DNA of 64,000 nucleotides from Duganella dendranthematis (GTDB lineage: Bacteria > Pseudomonadota > Gammaproteobacteria > Burkholderiales > Burkholderiaceae_D), in assembly GCF_012849375.1 (NCBI RefSeq), contig NZ_CP051684.1, positions 4,464,001-4,528,000 of the forward strand, in the 5' to 3' direction. The notes beneath the pieces were generated by a model. The model did no database searches. It was not told where the DNA came from and worked only from the letters and a program-made list of their open reading frames with translations. Within the stretch, counting starts at the first letter, position 1; every line of letters begins with the position of its first letter. This document shows, one piece after another, positions 27,495-37,093 of the stretch. Both the position numbers and the translations under genes were made by a program.

Positions 27495-29687
27495 ATGAAA
27501 TTTGTCACTCCCGCCACCACCAATCCCATCGATCAACTGAAGGTGATTGGTCACGCCACCGACCGCATCGATGGCCCGTACAAAACTACCGGCACTGCGC
27601 CGTATGCCCACGAGCACCAACAACCGAACGCCGCCTACGGTTACGTGGTTGGCGCCGGCATCGCCAAGGGCCGCATCACGTCCATCGATGTCAGCCAGGC
27701 CAAGCGCGCGTCGGGCGTGCTGGCAGTCATCACCGCCGACAACGCGGGCAAGCTGGGTAAGGGCAACTTCAACACCGCCAAGTTGTTGGGCGGCCCGGAC
27801 ATCCAGCACTATCACCAGGCGATTGCGCTGGTGGTGGCGGAGACCTTCGAGCAGGCCCGCGCCGCCGCGCAACTGGTCAATGTCCAGTACAGCCAGGAGA
27901 AAGGCTCGTACGACCTGGCCAAGGTCAAGGATAAAGCCAAGGAGCCGGACGACAAGGAAGCCAAGGACAAGAAAGTCGGCGATTTCAACGGCGCTTTCAC
28001 CGCCGCCCCGGTCAAGCTGGACGCCACCTACACCACGCCCGACCAGTCGCACGCGATGATGGAGCCGCACGCCTCCATCGCCAGCTGGCAGGGCGACAAG
28101 CTGACGTTGTGGACTTCCAATCAGATGATCGACTGGGGCCGCAGCGATATGGCGAAAACGCTGGGCATCCCGAAAGACAATGTGCGGCTGGTGTCGCCGT
28201 ACATCGGCGGCGGCTTTGGCGGCAAGCTGTTCCTGCGGTCGGAGTCGCTGCTGGCGGCGCTGGGCGCGAAGGCGGTGAAACGGCCGGTCAAGGTCGCGTT
28301 GCAACGTCCGCTGATGATCAATAACGCCACGCACCGTCCGGCCACCATCCAGCGCATTCGTATCGGCGCGACGCGCGAGGGCAAGATCAGCGCCATCGGG
28401 CACGAAAGCTGGTCCGGCGATCTGCCGGACGGCAAGCCGGAAACCGCTGTGCAACAAACCCAGTTGCTGTATGCCGGCCCTAACCGAATGACCAAGATGC
28501 GGCTGGCGGTGCTCGATCTGCCGGAAGGCAATGCGATGCGCGCGCCAGGCGAAGCGCCGGGTCTGATGGCGCTGGAAGTGGCCATGGATGAAATGGCCGA
28601 AAAGCTGAAGATGGACCCGATTACCTTCCGCATCATCAACGACACCACGGTCGATCCGGCCAAGCGTGATCGCAAGTTCTCGACGCGCCGCTTTGTCGAT
28701 TGCCTGCGCACTGGCGCCCAGCGTTTTGGCTGGGACAAGCGCCAGGCGCAACCGGGCAAGGTGCGGGACGGCCGCTGGCTGGTCGGCATCGGCATGGCGT
28801 CGGCGTTCCGCAACAACATGGTGCAGAAGTCCGGCGCGCGCGTGCGGCTGGATAGCAAGGGCCTGGTCACGGTGGAAACCGATATGACCGACATCGGCAC
28901 CGGCAGCTACACCATCATCGCGCAGACGGCGGCGGAAATGATGGGCGTGCCGCTGAACCAGGTGCAGGTCAAGCTGGGCGATTCGGACTTTCCGGTATCG
29001 GCCGGCTCGGGCGGGCAGTGGGGCGGTAACAGTTCGACGGCCGGTGTGTATGCGGCCTGCGTCAAGCTGCGCGAACTGGCGGCGCAAAAACTGGGCCTCG
29101 ATCCGACGCTGGCCGAGTTTGCCAACGGTAATGTGCGCGCCGATGGCCGCTCCTTCCCACTGACGCAGGCTGCCGCTAACGGCGAACTGGTGGTCGAGGA
29201 TACGATGGAATACGGCGACCTCGACAAGAAGTTCCAGCAGTCCACCTTCGGCGCGCATTTTGTCGAGGTGGGCGTGGATGCCGCCACCGGCGAAACCCGT
29301 ATTCGTCGCATGCTGGCGGTGTGCGCGGCGGGCCGCATCCTCAATCCCAAAGCCGCGCGCAGCCAGGTGATTGGCGCTATGACTATGGGGGCGGGCGCGG
29401 CGCTGATGGAGGATCTGGTGATCGACCAGCGTGGCGGTTTCTTCGTCAACCACGACCTGGCCGGCTATGAAGTGCCGGTGCATGCGGATATTCCGCATCA
29501 GGAAGTGATCTTCCTGGACGAAACCGACCCTATCTCTTCACCGATGAAAGCCAAGGGCGTGGGCGAACTGGGCATTTGCGGCGTGGGGGCGGCGGTCGCG
29601 AACGCCATCTACAACGCCACCGGCGTGCGGGTGCGTGATTATCCGGTCACACTGGATAAACTCATCGCGAAAATGCCGGAAGTATGA
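27495..29687 (+). CDS. paoC: Aldehyde oxidoreductase molybdenum-binding subunit PaoC (YagR-like)
   Basis: The 730-aa large subunit has molybdopterin-binding motifs: GGGFGGK near 235, RAPGEAPGL near 350 and the Gly/Ser-rich GSGGQWGGNSS near 500. The catalytic glutamate is E691 in KGVGELGICGVG, matching the essential Glu of PaoC. It follows paoB by 5 nt. The usual accessory gene paoD (MCD insertion and TAT-quality chaperone) is not next to it, so that function must be encoded elsewhere. Confidence 0.94.
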   Translation: MKFVTPATTNPIDQLKVIGHATDRIDGPYKTTGTAPYAHEHQQPNAAYGYVVGAGIAKGRITSIDVSQAKRASGVLAVITADNAGKLGKGNFNTAKLLGGPDIQHYHQAIALVVAETFEQARAAAQLVNVQYSQEKGSYDLAKVKDKAKEPDDKEAKDKKVGDFNGAFTAAPVKLDATYTTPDQSHAMMEPHASIASWQGDKLTLWTSNQMIDWGRSDMAKTLGIPKDNVRLVSPYIGGGFGGKLFLRSESLLAALGAKAVKRPVKVALQRPLMINNATHRPATIQRIRIGATREGKISAIGHESWSGDLPDGKPETAVQQTQLLYAGPNRMTKMRLAVLDLPEGNAMRAPGEAPGLMALEVAMDEMAEKLKMDPITFRIINDTTVDPAKRDRKFSTRRFVDCLRTGAQRFGWDKRQAQPGKVRDGRWLVGIGMASAFRNNMVQKSGARVRLDSKGLVTVETDMTDIGTGSYTIIAQTAAEMMGVPLNQVQVKLGDSDFPVSAGSGGQWGGNSSTAGVYAACVKLRELAAQKLGLDPTLAEFANGNVRADGRSFPLTQAAANGELVVEDTMEYGDLDKKFQQSTFGAHFVEVGVDAATGETRIRRMLAVCAAGRILNPKAARSQVIGAMTMGAGAALMEDLVIDQRGGFFVNHDLAGYEVPVHADIPHQEVIFLDETDPISSPMKAKGVGELGICGVGAAVANAIYNATGVRVRDYPVTLDKLIAKMPEV

Positions 29688-29729
29688 GTTAGTGCTATCC
29701 TGTTTGGACGGTATGAACAAGGAGGATAT

Positions 29730-29945
29730 ATGCCTGCTTCTCACGACACCTATACGCGCACCCAAGGGTTGAAGAAAACCTACGAGGTGGAATATACGGC
29801 CCTGCGTTACAAGATATCCCTGGGCGATAAAGTGCTCAAGGATATCGAACTGGGCCTGCAGTCGGCCCCGGTCTACGATCCGGAAATTGCGTGGCGACAC
29901 GCGGTGGCCGATATCGAAAACCTGCGTGGCATGACCGAGCAATAG
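29730..29945 (+). CDS. Small hypothetical protein downstream of paoC
   Basis: The 71-aa hydrophilic protein has an ideal Shine-Dalgarno (AAGGAGG, 29719-29725) five nt before ATG. It has no signal peptide, TM helix or motif I recognise. It contains a Lys/Tyr-rich first half and an acidic, Leu-rich C-terminus (AVADIENLRGM). It is 42 nt downstream of paoC, so it could be in the same transcript. The strong ribosome site and normal codon use argue for a real gene. Confidence 0.65.
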   Translation: MPASHDTYTRTQGLKKTYEVEYTALRYKISLGDKVLKDIELGLQSAPVYDPEIAWRHAVADIENLRGMTEQ

Positions 29946-29948
29946 TAT

Positions 29949-31157
29949 TCAGCGGCAGCCGGGGCTCAGCTCCGGCCGTTCGCGCGCTTGCAATCCCATC
30001 AGATCCGGCCGGTCGTACGGGATGTAATTCATCCAGAACCACGGCAGGCAAGTCTTGCCATAGACGTACTCTATGGCAGGGAAGAACATATTGTTCGCGT
30101 TGGAGCTATTGCTCAGCATGACGATGCCGTTGCGCGACTGGCGGAAACCCAGCGCGATGTTGTTGGTGCCATCGTCTGCGCCTTCCTTGAAGAACGCCGG
30201 CCCCAGCGGCGAGTTGTACAGCGGCCAGCCGATGCCGATCGACAGGCCGCTGCCGCGCCATAAATCCGTATCGCCGGGCCAGTGCGAGGGAAACTGCTGA
30301 ACGGAGACTATGGCCATCTGCGGCGACAGCATCTCCCTGTACGCGGCGGCCGACAGGCCTTCGCCGCGCAGCACGCCCGCCATAAAGGCGGCGTAATCTC
30401 TAATTGTTGTATCCATCGAACCGGCGGCGCGGGCGTCGCTGCGGCGCTTGTGCGGGATGACGCTGCCGTCTTTGCCGTAGTGTGTGGTTTCGCGCCCGGC
30501 CCAGCTGTCACGCCACACCATGCTGGTGTCGCGCATGCCAAAGCGGTCGAATACACGCTGCTGCATCAGCGTTTCCAGCGGGGTGCCGGTACGCTCTTCC
30601 ACCACGATTTGCAGAATGTTCAAGCCTTCGCCGGAGTACACATAACGGCTGCCGGGCGGATATTTGAAGTCCAGCTTGTTGTTCTCGTTGATGTAGCGCC
30701 AGTTGAGCAAGCCACTGGTGTGGGTCAGCAGCATGCGCGGCGTCAGCAGCCGCCAGCGTGGATCGTCCTTCAAGTCGGCAAATTTGGGATAGTCGGGGAG
30801 CGGCTTTTTGAGCAGCGCGGGCAGCGGCGCGTCCAGCGTCAGCACGCCTTCGTCGACCAGCTGCATTACCGTGTAGGCGAATACGGCCTTGGTGAGCGAG
30901 GCGGCGTACATGACGGTGTCGGTCCGCAAGGGGTGCTGCTGGTCGACATTGGCATAGCCATAGGCGTGGGTGTAGGTGACTTTGCCGTCCTGGATCAGCG
31001 CCAGCGCCAGGCCGGGCACGTGTGCGGCGCTCATCAGGCGCTGGACTTCGGCGTCCAGTCCCGGCGGCGGGACCGGCGGCGAGGGTGGCGCTGCGCATCC
31101 TCCAAGCATCACAACGGCAATCAATGCAGCGTAGCGGGGCAGGGAGGAGCGGCGCAT
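29949..31157 (-). CDS. Serine hydrolase (class C beta-lactamase/penicillin-binding-like) lipoprotein
   Basis: The 402-aa precursor has a lipobox MLGGC with lipidated Cys21. The catalytic SxxK is SLTK at 87-90, the second motif is YSG (VYSGEGLN), and FKEGADDGTN lies near the expected third motif. Family members hydrolyse amides or esters (D-aminopeptidases, esterases); true beta-lactamase activity is not implied. It is anchored in the envelope. ATG 31157 has AGGA upstream and lies 2 nt after the aminotransferase stop, so the two are co-transcribed. Confidence 0.9.
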   Translation of the reverse strand: MRRSSLPRYAALIAVVMLGGCAAPPSPPVPPPGLDAEVQRLMSAAHVPGLALALIQDGKVTYTHAYGYANVDQQHPLRTDTVMYAASLTKAVFAYTVMQLVDEGVLTLDAPLPALLKKPLPDYPKFADLKDDPRWRLLTPRMLLTHTSGLLNWRYINENNKLDFKYPPGSRYVYSGEGLNILQIVVEERTGTPLETLMQQRVFDRFGMRDTSMVWRDSWAGRETTHYGKDGSVIPHKRRSDARAAGSMDTTIRDYAAFMAGVLRGEGLSAAAYREMLSPQMAIVSVQQFPSHWPGDTDLWRGSGLSIGIGWPLYNSPLGPAFFKEGADDGTNNIALGFRQSRNGIVMLSNSSNANNMFFPAIEYVYGKTCLPWFWMNYIPYDRPDLMGLQARERPELSPGCR

Positions 31158-31159
31158 GG

Positions 31160-32299
31160 TCAGTCCTTTCTGGGTTGGGCCGCGAACCAGGGTTTGAGGC
31201 GGCGGATGGCTTCTTCGATTTCCGCCGTGGAGACGGCGAAACTGAAGCGGATGAAGTATTTACCATCGACCGGATCGAAGTCGATGCCGGGCGCACTGGC
31301 GATGCCGGTGTCTTGCAGCAGGCGCTTGCAGAAGGCCAGGCTGTCGTCGGTCAGGTGGGCGATGCTGGCGTAGATGTAGAACGCACCATCCGGCGGCGCC
31401 ACCGTGGTCAGGCCCAGTTCGGGCAGCGCGGCCAGCAGCAGGCGGCGGTTTTCGCGGTAGACGTTGATGTGGCCGTCCAATTCATCCAGTGCGTCGAAGG
31501 CGGCCAGGCCGGCGTGCTGGCTCAGCGATGGCGCGGTCAGGAACAGGTTGCCGCAGTAGGCTTGCGCGCGGTCGACGTGTTGCGGTGGCGCCAGCAGCCA
31601 GCCGAGTCGCCATCCGGCCATGCTGAAGTATTTGGAGAAGCTGCTGACCACCAGCGCCTGCGGTTCGTAGGCGAGGATGGTTTGCGCCGGTTCGACGTAG
31701 CTGAGGCCGTGGTAAATCTCGTCCGAGATGATGCGGATGCCGCGCGCGCGGCAGACTTCCGCGATGGCTTGCAGTTCTTTGGCCCTGATCAGCGTGCCGG
31801 TTGGATTGGCCGGGCTGGCGATGATGACGCCGTGCGGCGCGGGTTCTACAGCGGCCAGTGCGGCGGCGGTCAGCTGGAAACCGACCTCGGCGCCACAGGC
31901 GATTTCCGCCGGCTCCATGTGCAGCGCTTTTAGCGTGTTGCGGTAGGCCACGTAGCCGGGCCGCGCCATGGCGATGCGGTCGCCGGGCGAGAACATCGAA
32001 CTGAGCGCCAGCACCAGCGCCGGCGAGGCGCCGCAGGTCAGGATGAACTGGTCGGCGTGGACCGCCACGCCGTAGCGTTCGTCGTAAAACTGCGCCAGCC
32101 GCTGTTTCAGCGGCGCGCTTTCCCAGTAGCCCATGCTTTCCGCGTCCAGCACGGCGTGTGCCCTGGCGATGGCGGCCTGCGGCGCGCCGGTGGACGGCTG
32201 GCCGAATTCCATGTGGATGATCGAACGACCTTCAGCTTTCAAGGCGTGAGCCTGTTTGCTGATGGCGATGGCGTGGAAGGGTTCAAGTTCTGCTTTCAT
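31160..32299 (-). CDS. Class I/II pyridoxal-phosphate aminotransferase
   Basis: The 379-aa fold-type I aminotransferase has the PLP lysine at K223 in SSFSKYFSMAGWRLGW, the ASPANPTGT motif (161-169) and the aspartate in IISDEIYHGLSY. The substrate is not clear. ATG 32299 lacks a Shine-Dalgarno but lies 7 nt downstream of a perfect TATAAT on the minus strand, suggesting a leaderless mRNA. The serine-hydrolase lipoprotein gene follows. Confidence 0.9.
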   Translation of the reverse strand: MKAELEPFHAIAISKQAHALKAEGRSIIHMEFGQPSTGAPQAAIARAHAVLDAESMGYWESAPLKQRLAQFYDERYGVAVHADQFILTCGASPALVLALSSMFSPGDRIAMARPGYVAYRNTLKALHMEPAEIACGAEVGFQLTAAALAAVEPAPHGVIIASPANPTGTLIRAKELQAIAEVCRARGIRIISDEIYHGLSYVEPAQTILAYEPQALVVSSFSKYFSMAGWRLGWLLAPPQHVDRAQAYCGNLFLTAPSLSQHAGLAAFDALDELDGHINVYRENRRLLLAALPELGLTTVAPPDGAFYIYASIAHLTDDSLAFCKRLLQDTGIASAPGIDFDPVDGKYFIRFSFAVSTAEIEEAIRRLKPWFAAQPRKD

Positions 32300-32312
32300 G
32301 GCATCGATTATA
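32300..32312 (-). promoter_or_regulatory. Candidate leaderless promoter of the aminotransferase gene
   Basis: TATAAT on the minus strand (32307-32312) ends 7 nt before the ATG at 32299, so transcription would begin at or one base before the start codon. No Shine-Dalgarno is present and the -35 region is weak. The divergent DUF748 gene begins at 32353. Confidence 0.4.
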
Positions 32313-32352
32313 CTGTTGCTTGTTACATAAAAATAGTGAAGGCTGGCTGGGT

Positions 32353-35300
32353 ATGGCAATACGTTGGAAGCGGTGGGGCATTGGTGCGGTGAGCGCTGTC
32401 GGTGTGTATGCATTGGCGGGAGCATGGCTGTTGCCGAGTGTGATCAAAAGCCAACTGCCCAAGTATGCCGAGACCGAACTGGAGCGCAAAGCCAGCATCG
32501 GCCAGCTCAGTTTTAATCCTTTCACGTTGCGCCTGGAGGCGCAGGATGTGCGCTTCACCGAGGCTGACGGCGCGCCGCTGTTTGCGGTCGGCGGGCTGGC
32601 GGTGGAGATGCAGTGGCGTTCGCTGTTCCGCCGCGCCTGGAGTTTTGCCGAGATTCGCATCACGCAGCCCGGCGTGCAGCTGGCGATTGCCAAGGACGGC
32701 AAGTTCAATATCGCTGAATTCCTGAAGACGCTGGAAAAGCACAAGAAGCCGGATGAGCCGGATTCGCCGATGCCGCGTCTGGTGATCGAACACTTTGTGC
32801 TGGATAACGGCCAGGTGGCCATGCATGACAAGCATGCCGGCTATGACGATACTTTCACGCCGATCACTTTCGCGCTAAACAACCTGAGCACGCTGCCGGA
32901 TGAGAACGGCGATTACACGCTGAACGCGGATGCGGGCCTCGGTGGCAAGTTGTCCTGGAAAGGTGTGGCGGCAGTGAACCCAATTGGCGGCAGCGGTGTG
33001 CTGACGCTGGAGAATGTCGCCTTGCCCGGCCTGGCGACGTATCTGAAGTCGTTCTCGCGCGTCGTAGTGGAGGAGGGCAAGTTGTCCGCCAGGCTGCCGT
33101 ACAAGTTTGGCTACAAAGATGGCAAGCTGGAAGCCAGTTTGGCTGGCGCTGGTCTGACGCTGAGCGATCTGTCGCTGAAGCGTGGCGCGGATGCGGCGTT
33201 TGTGAAGGTCAGGCAGCTGGCGGTTGGCGACGTGGGCGTCGATTTGCTGAAACAGTCGGTCAGCGTTGGCAGCTTGCAGTTGAACGGCGGCGCGCTGACC
33301 GTGCGGCGTGATGCAATGGGCGAGCTGGATGTGGCGAATTTGACGTTGCCGGCGCAGGTAGCGCCGCCTACTCCGGCGCCGGCCAAGCCAGCGCCTGCTG
33401 CGGCCAAGGGCAGCTGGAAACTGCAATTCAAGCAGATCGGCCTGGATGCAGTGGCAATCAATTACTTCGATCAGACCGTAAGTCCGGCGCTGAAAGTCAG
33501 CACCGACAACGCCCAGCTGAAACTGGCATTGCAGCTGGACGGTAGCAAACTGAACATCGCCGATGCAGATTTCTCGATGGATAACCTGTCGATGAGCGCC
33601 GGTTCGCAAGCACCGCTCAGGCTGTCGCGTGTTGGCTTTGAAGACGCTACGCTGGATCTGGATGCGCACAAGGCCAATGTGGGACGTTTGTATGCGGACG
33701 GCGGGCAGCTCGATTTGTCGCGGGATGCCAAGGGCCAGTTCCTGTTCCTGAACACGCTGCCGAAGGCGGGCAGTGGCGGAGCGGCAGCGGCCAAGTCGCC
33801 AACGCCTGCGCCGGCATCGGCCAGCACGCCGTGGGAAGCCGCCATCAAGTCGGTCGAGCTGAACAAGTTCGGCGCTCGCTTTGATGATGCCAGCACTGGC
33901 ATCAAAATCAATTTGCAGGACTTCAATCTGAAAGTTCGCGACGCCAGCACCGACCTGAAAAAGCCGTTGGCGTTTGAAGGCGGCGTCGGCCTGCGCGAAG
34001 GCGGCCAACTGGTCGCCAAGGGCAAGGTCGTGCCGTCCACCGGCGCGGTCGATACCGATCTGAAGCTGAGTAAACTGGCGTTGGCGCCAGTGCAGCCGCT
34101 GCTTGGCAAGTACATCAAGCTGAAAATCGCCGACGGCGCCATTAACGCGCAAGGCCACCTGCGCACTGGCGCGGGTGGCAGCAAGACCGATCCGGCGCTG
34201 CGCTATGACGGTTCTTTTGAAGTGGCCCAGCTGTCGCTGAATGAACTGGATAATGACCGCTTCGCCCACTGGTCCAGCGTGCGTGCAGACAAGCTGGCGT
34301 TGAGCCTCAAGCCGGACTTGCTGGATGTGGCCGAATTGCGCGTGATCGAGCCGACCGCGATTCTGATTATCGAAAATGATCGCAGCTTCAATGCGCAGCG
34401 TTTGCTGGTGGAGCCGCCGGCGCCGGCCGCCGCTGCATCCTCATCTGCCCCTGCGGTTGCCGCAACGCCAGCAGCCAGTGAGCCATTCCCGGTCCGCATC
34501 CGCCGCGTACGTCTGCAGGACGCCAAGCTAGACTTCACCGACCTCAGCCTGCGTCCGCAATTCGGCGCGCACATTTACGAGCTGAACGGCATCATCACCG
34601 GTCTGTCGTCCAAGCGCGATGCGCGCAGCCAGATCGAGCTGGATGGCCGCGTTGACGAGTACGGCCAGGCGCGCGTGCGTGGCCAGCTGAACCCGTTCGT
34701 ACCAGCCGATAACACCGACTTGAACGTGATCTTCAAGAACATCGACATGGTGGCGGCCTCGCCGTACAGCATGAAGTTCGCCGGCTACAAAATCGCGCAA
34801 GGCAAGATCTCGCTGGACTTGCAATACAAAGTGCGCAATGGCCAATTGGATGGCAACAATCAGGTGCTGCTGGATAACCTGACCTTGGGCGAACGCATCG
34901 ACAGCCCTGACGCGCTGAAGTTGCCGCTGGAGCTGGCGCTGGCCATCCTCAAGGACAGTAACGGCCGCATCGATCTCGGCATCCCGGTGGCGGGCAATAT
35001 GAACGACCCGAGCTTCAGCTATGGCGCGGTGGTGTGGAAGGCGTTGGGCAACATCATGACCAAGATAGTGACCTCGCCATTCCGCGCGCTGGGCAATCTG
35101 TTTGGCGTCAGCGGCGACAAGTTGGAAGCAGTGGAGTTCGACGCCGGCAGCGATGTTGTTCAACCGCCGGAGCGTGAGAAGCTGAAGCAGGTCGCGCAGA
35201 TTCTGGCGAAGAAGCCGGACTTAAAACTTTCCGTGCCGGGCCTGTATAGCGAGGCCAATGATGGCGCCGCGTTGCGCGCGCAAGTGTTGCGTCGCGCTGT

Positions 35301-35799
35301 ACTGGTCAAGGCAGACATCAAGCTGGCGGCAGCCGAGCAACCGGGGCCGCTGGATATCGGCCAGCGCAAAGTGCGCACCGCGCTGCGTGACCTGTACGCC
35401 GAACGCTTCGGCGCTGCCGAGTTGGACAAGGAGAAGAAGGCGGCCGAGGCCAGTGCCGGCGTTACCGATGCTGCCGCTGCCGGCGACACCGCCTCCGCCG
35501 CGCCCGCTGGCACCGCCGCGAAGAAGCTGCCGATGTTGCAGCGACTGGGCAAACTGGTGCAGGGCGAGCCGCAGGTGGCGGACGCCACGGCCTTCTACGG
35601 CAAGCTGCAAGCGCGTCTGGAGCAGAATCAGCCGTTAGCCAAGGACGCCTTGTCGCAACTGGGAGCGCAGCGTGCCGCAGCAGTGGTCGCGGTGCTGAAG
35701 GAAGCCGGCGCAACCACGGTGTCGGCCGCCGCACCAGCCACCACTGACAGCGCCGCCGGTAAGCCAGTCGCGGTGAAGCTGGAACTGTCGGCGAAATAA
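32353..35799 (+). CDS. DUF748 (AsmA/TamB-like) large membrane-anchored protein
   Basis: The 1148-aa protein has an N-terminal TM helix (about 8-30) and an otherwise periplasmic body. Repeated beta-strand units of AsmA type (FAEIRITQPGVQLAIAKDGK) lead to a DUF748 signature near 780-900 (LNVIFKNIDMVAASPYSMKF, GQLDGNNQVLLDNLTLGER). A C-terminal region (EFDAGSDVVQPPEREKLKQV) resembles the first part of an OmpA-like domain. AsmA-like bridges are implicated in phospholipid transport between the two membranes. The start ATG 32353 has AAGG upstream; a TTG 33 nt earlier is less likely. The rhtA-like gene starts 1 nt after the stop. Confidence 0.88.
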   Translation: MAIRWKRWGIGAVSAVGVYALAGAWLLPSVIKSQLPKYAETELERKASIGQLSFNPFTLRLEAQDVRFTEADGAPLFAVGGLAVEMQWRSLFRRAWSFAEIRITQPGVQLAIAKDGKFNIAEFLKTLEKHKKPDEPDSPMPRLVIEHFVLDNGQVAMHDKHAGYDDTFTPITFALNNLSTLPDENGDYTLNADAGLGGKLSWKGVAAVNPIGGSGVLTLENVALPGLATYLKSFSRVVVEEGKLSARLPYKFGYKDGKLEASLAGAGLTLSDLSLKRGADAAFVKVRQLAVGDVGVDLLKQSVSVGSLQLNGGALTVRRDAMGELDVANLTLPAQVAPPTPAPAKPAPAAAKGSWKLQFKQIGLDAVAINYFDQTVSPALKVSTDNAQLKLALQLDGSKLNIADADFSMDNLSMSAGSQAPLRLSRVGFEDATLDLDAHKANVGRLYADGGQLDLSRDAKGQFLFLNTLPKAGSGGAAAAKSPTPAPASASTPWEAAIKSVELNKFGARFDDASTGIKINLQDFNLKVRDASTDLKKPLAFEGGVGLREGGQLVAKGKVVPSTGAVDTDLKLSKLALAPVQPLLGKYIKLKIADGAINAQGHLRTGAGGSKTDPALRYDGSFEVAQLSLNELDNDRFAHWSSVRADKLALSLKPDLLDVAELRVIEPTAILIIENDRSFNAQRLLVEPPAPAAAASSSAPAVAATPAASEPFPVRIRRVRLQDAKLDFTDLSLRPQFGAHIYELNGIITGLSSKRDARSQIELDGRVDEYGQARVRGQLNPFVPADNTDLNVIFKNIDMVAASPYSMKFAGYKIAQGKISLDLQYKVRNGQLDGNNQVLLDNLTLGERIDSPDALKLPLELALAILKDSNGRIDLGIPVAGNMNDPSFSYGAVVWKALGNIMTKIVTSPFRALGNLFGVSGDKLEAVEFDAGSDVVQPPEREKLKQVAQILAKKPDLKLSVPGLYSEANDGAALRAQVLRRAVLVKADIKLAAAEQPGPLDIGQRKVRTALRDLYAERFGAAELDKEKKAAEASAGVTDAAAAGDTASAAPAGTAAKKLPMLQRLGKLVQGEPQVADATAFYGKLQARLEQNQPLAKDALSQLGAQRAAAVVAVLKEAGATTVSAAAPATTDSAAGKPVAVKLELSAK

Positions 35800-35800
35800 G

Positions 35801-36655
35801 ATGACTGAATCGAATAAACACCCCGCCGGCAGTCCCGTGCTGGCGGGGCTGGCGCTGCTGTGCAGCCAGCTGTCGTTGAACCTCGGCGCGGCGATTGCCA
35901 AGCAACTGTTTCCCAGCATCGGTGTGGAAGGCGTGACGGCGTATCGCGTCGGCATGTCGGCGCTGGTGATGCTGCTGATCTTCCGTCCGTGGCGCACGCC
36001 GCTGACGCTGAAACAGGTACTTAACGTCGCCATCTACGGCTCAGTGATCGGCCTGATGAATCTGCTGATCTACCGCGCCTTTTCCCGCATCCCGATGGGC
36101 ATCGCCGTGGCGATTGAAGTGGCTGGGCCACTGACAGTGGCGGTGCTGTCGTCGCATCGTCCGCGCGATTTCGTCGCCGTGTGCCTGGCGGCGGTCGGCC
36201 TGTATTTCCTGTTGCCGATCCATGGCCAGGTCGATCAGCTCGATCCGGTGGGTGTGGCGTATGCCGCCGGCGCGGCGGTGTGCTGGGCCTTGTACATCGT
36301 CTACGGCAAGCGGGTGTCGTCGATGTCGGGCGGGCAGTCGGTGGCATGGGGCATGTTGGCGGCGTCGCTGTTCATCGTGCCGATTGGCGTGGCGCATGCG
36401 GGTGCGTTGTTGCTGACGCCGTCCTTCATGCTGGTCGGGCTGGCGATTGCGGTGATGTCCAGCGCCTTGCCGTACACGCTGGAGATGCTGTCGATGCGCA
36501 GGCTGTCGTCGCGCACGTTCAGTATGTTCAGCAGCGCGGCGCCGGCGCTCAGCGCGCTGGCCGGCATGGTCGTGCTGGGCGAGCATTTGACGCTGATCCA
36601 GTGGCTGGCCATTGGCGCCATCGTGATGGCGTCGGCACTGACTTCCTTGCGCTAG
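35801..36655 (+). CDS. rhtA: RhtA-like threonine/homoserine exporter (EamA family)
   Basis: The 284-aa inner-membrane protein has ten predicted TM helices in two EamA halves. Segments such as LGAAIAKQLFPSIGVEGVTA and SALPYTLEMLSMRRLSSRTF match RhtA. RhtA exports threonine, homoserine and related amino acids. The gene starts 1 nt after the DUF748 gene, so the two are co-transcribed. Confidence 0.87.
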   Translation: MTESNKHPAGSPVLAGLALLCSQLSLNLGAAIAKQLFPSIGVEGVTAYRVGMSALVMLLIFRPWRTPLTLKQVLNVAIYGSVIGLMNLLIYRAFSRIPMGIAVAIEVAGPLTVAVLSSHRPRDFVAVCLAAVGLYFLLPIHGQVDQLDPVGVAYAAGAAVCWALYIVYGKRVSSMSGGQSVAWGMLAASLFIVPIGVAHAGALLLTPSFMLVGLAIAVMSSALPYTLEMLSMRRLSSRTFSMFSSAAPALSALAGMVVLGEHLTLIQWLAIGAIVMASALTSLR

Positions 36656-36686
36656 CTCGAATCCGAAGCGCCGCGAGCGTATCGCT

Positions 36687-36702
36687 ACAAACAGCTGTTT
36701 GT
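36687..36702. promoter_or_regulatory. Perfect 16-bp palindrome
   Basis: ACAAACAGCTGTTTGT is perfectly self-complementary with no loop, followed by TGCTTTTG. It lies between the rhtA-like stop and the small membrane protein gene. It could be a repressor operator for the downstream gene or a weak terminator. Confidence 0.4.
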
Positions 36703-36755
36703 TGCTTTTGCAACGCGTTCGTGGCAGCATGGACGCTTCTTCCAAGGAGGTTGCC

Positions 36756-37073
36756 ATGCAAGTCGCTCGTGCCCAACAACCGATTGCTGCCGCTGCCGTC
36801 ACGCTGGTGCTGTGGATCTTCGCCGTCGCGTCGTTTTTGCCGCCGCTGTTCAAGTACACCAGCCAGTCGCTGCTGTTGATCATCGCCGCCGGCATCGGTA
36901 TTTTCGTCTGCCTGGTGCTGCACCTGTTCTTCATCGCCATGGCCGCCAAGCGCCTGGACCGTTCGCCGGTGGCGTGGGTGCTGGTGTCGCTGGTCTTCAT
37001 GCCGGTCGCCTCCATCATCGGCCTGATTTTGTTCGAGTGGTTCAGCGAACAGGAAAAGCAGACCACCGCCTAA
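36756..37073 (+). CDS. Small three-helix membrane protein
   Basis: The 105-aa protein has an excellent Shine-Dalgarno (AAGGAGG, 36744-36750). Three TM helices are seen at about 12-31, 38-62 and 70-94, with a short charged cytoplasmic tail. I recognise no family; the C-terminal half ([17 protein letters not shown]) is like small uncharacterised inner-membrane proteins of betaproteobacteria. Confidence 0.75.
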   Translation: MQVARAQQPIAAAAVTLVLWIFAVASFLPPLFKYTSQSLLLIIAAGIGIFVCLVLHLFFIAMAAKRLDRSPVAWVLVSLVFMPVASIIGLILFEWFSEQEKQTTA

Positions 37074-37093
37074 AGCGCTTGCCAGACGTGGAC

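Noticed and set aside
27216..29498. 760-aa minus-strand open frame opposite paoC
   Set aside because: Antisense shadow of paoC with no ribosome site and no recognisable motif.
29949..31157. Beta-lactamase resistance gene
   Set aside because: The SxxK/YSG pattern and lipobox fit general serine hydrolases of the class C fold; nothing in the sequence shows antibiotic hydrolysis.
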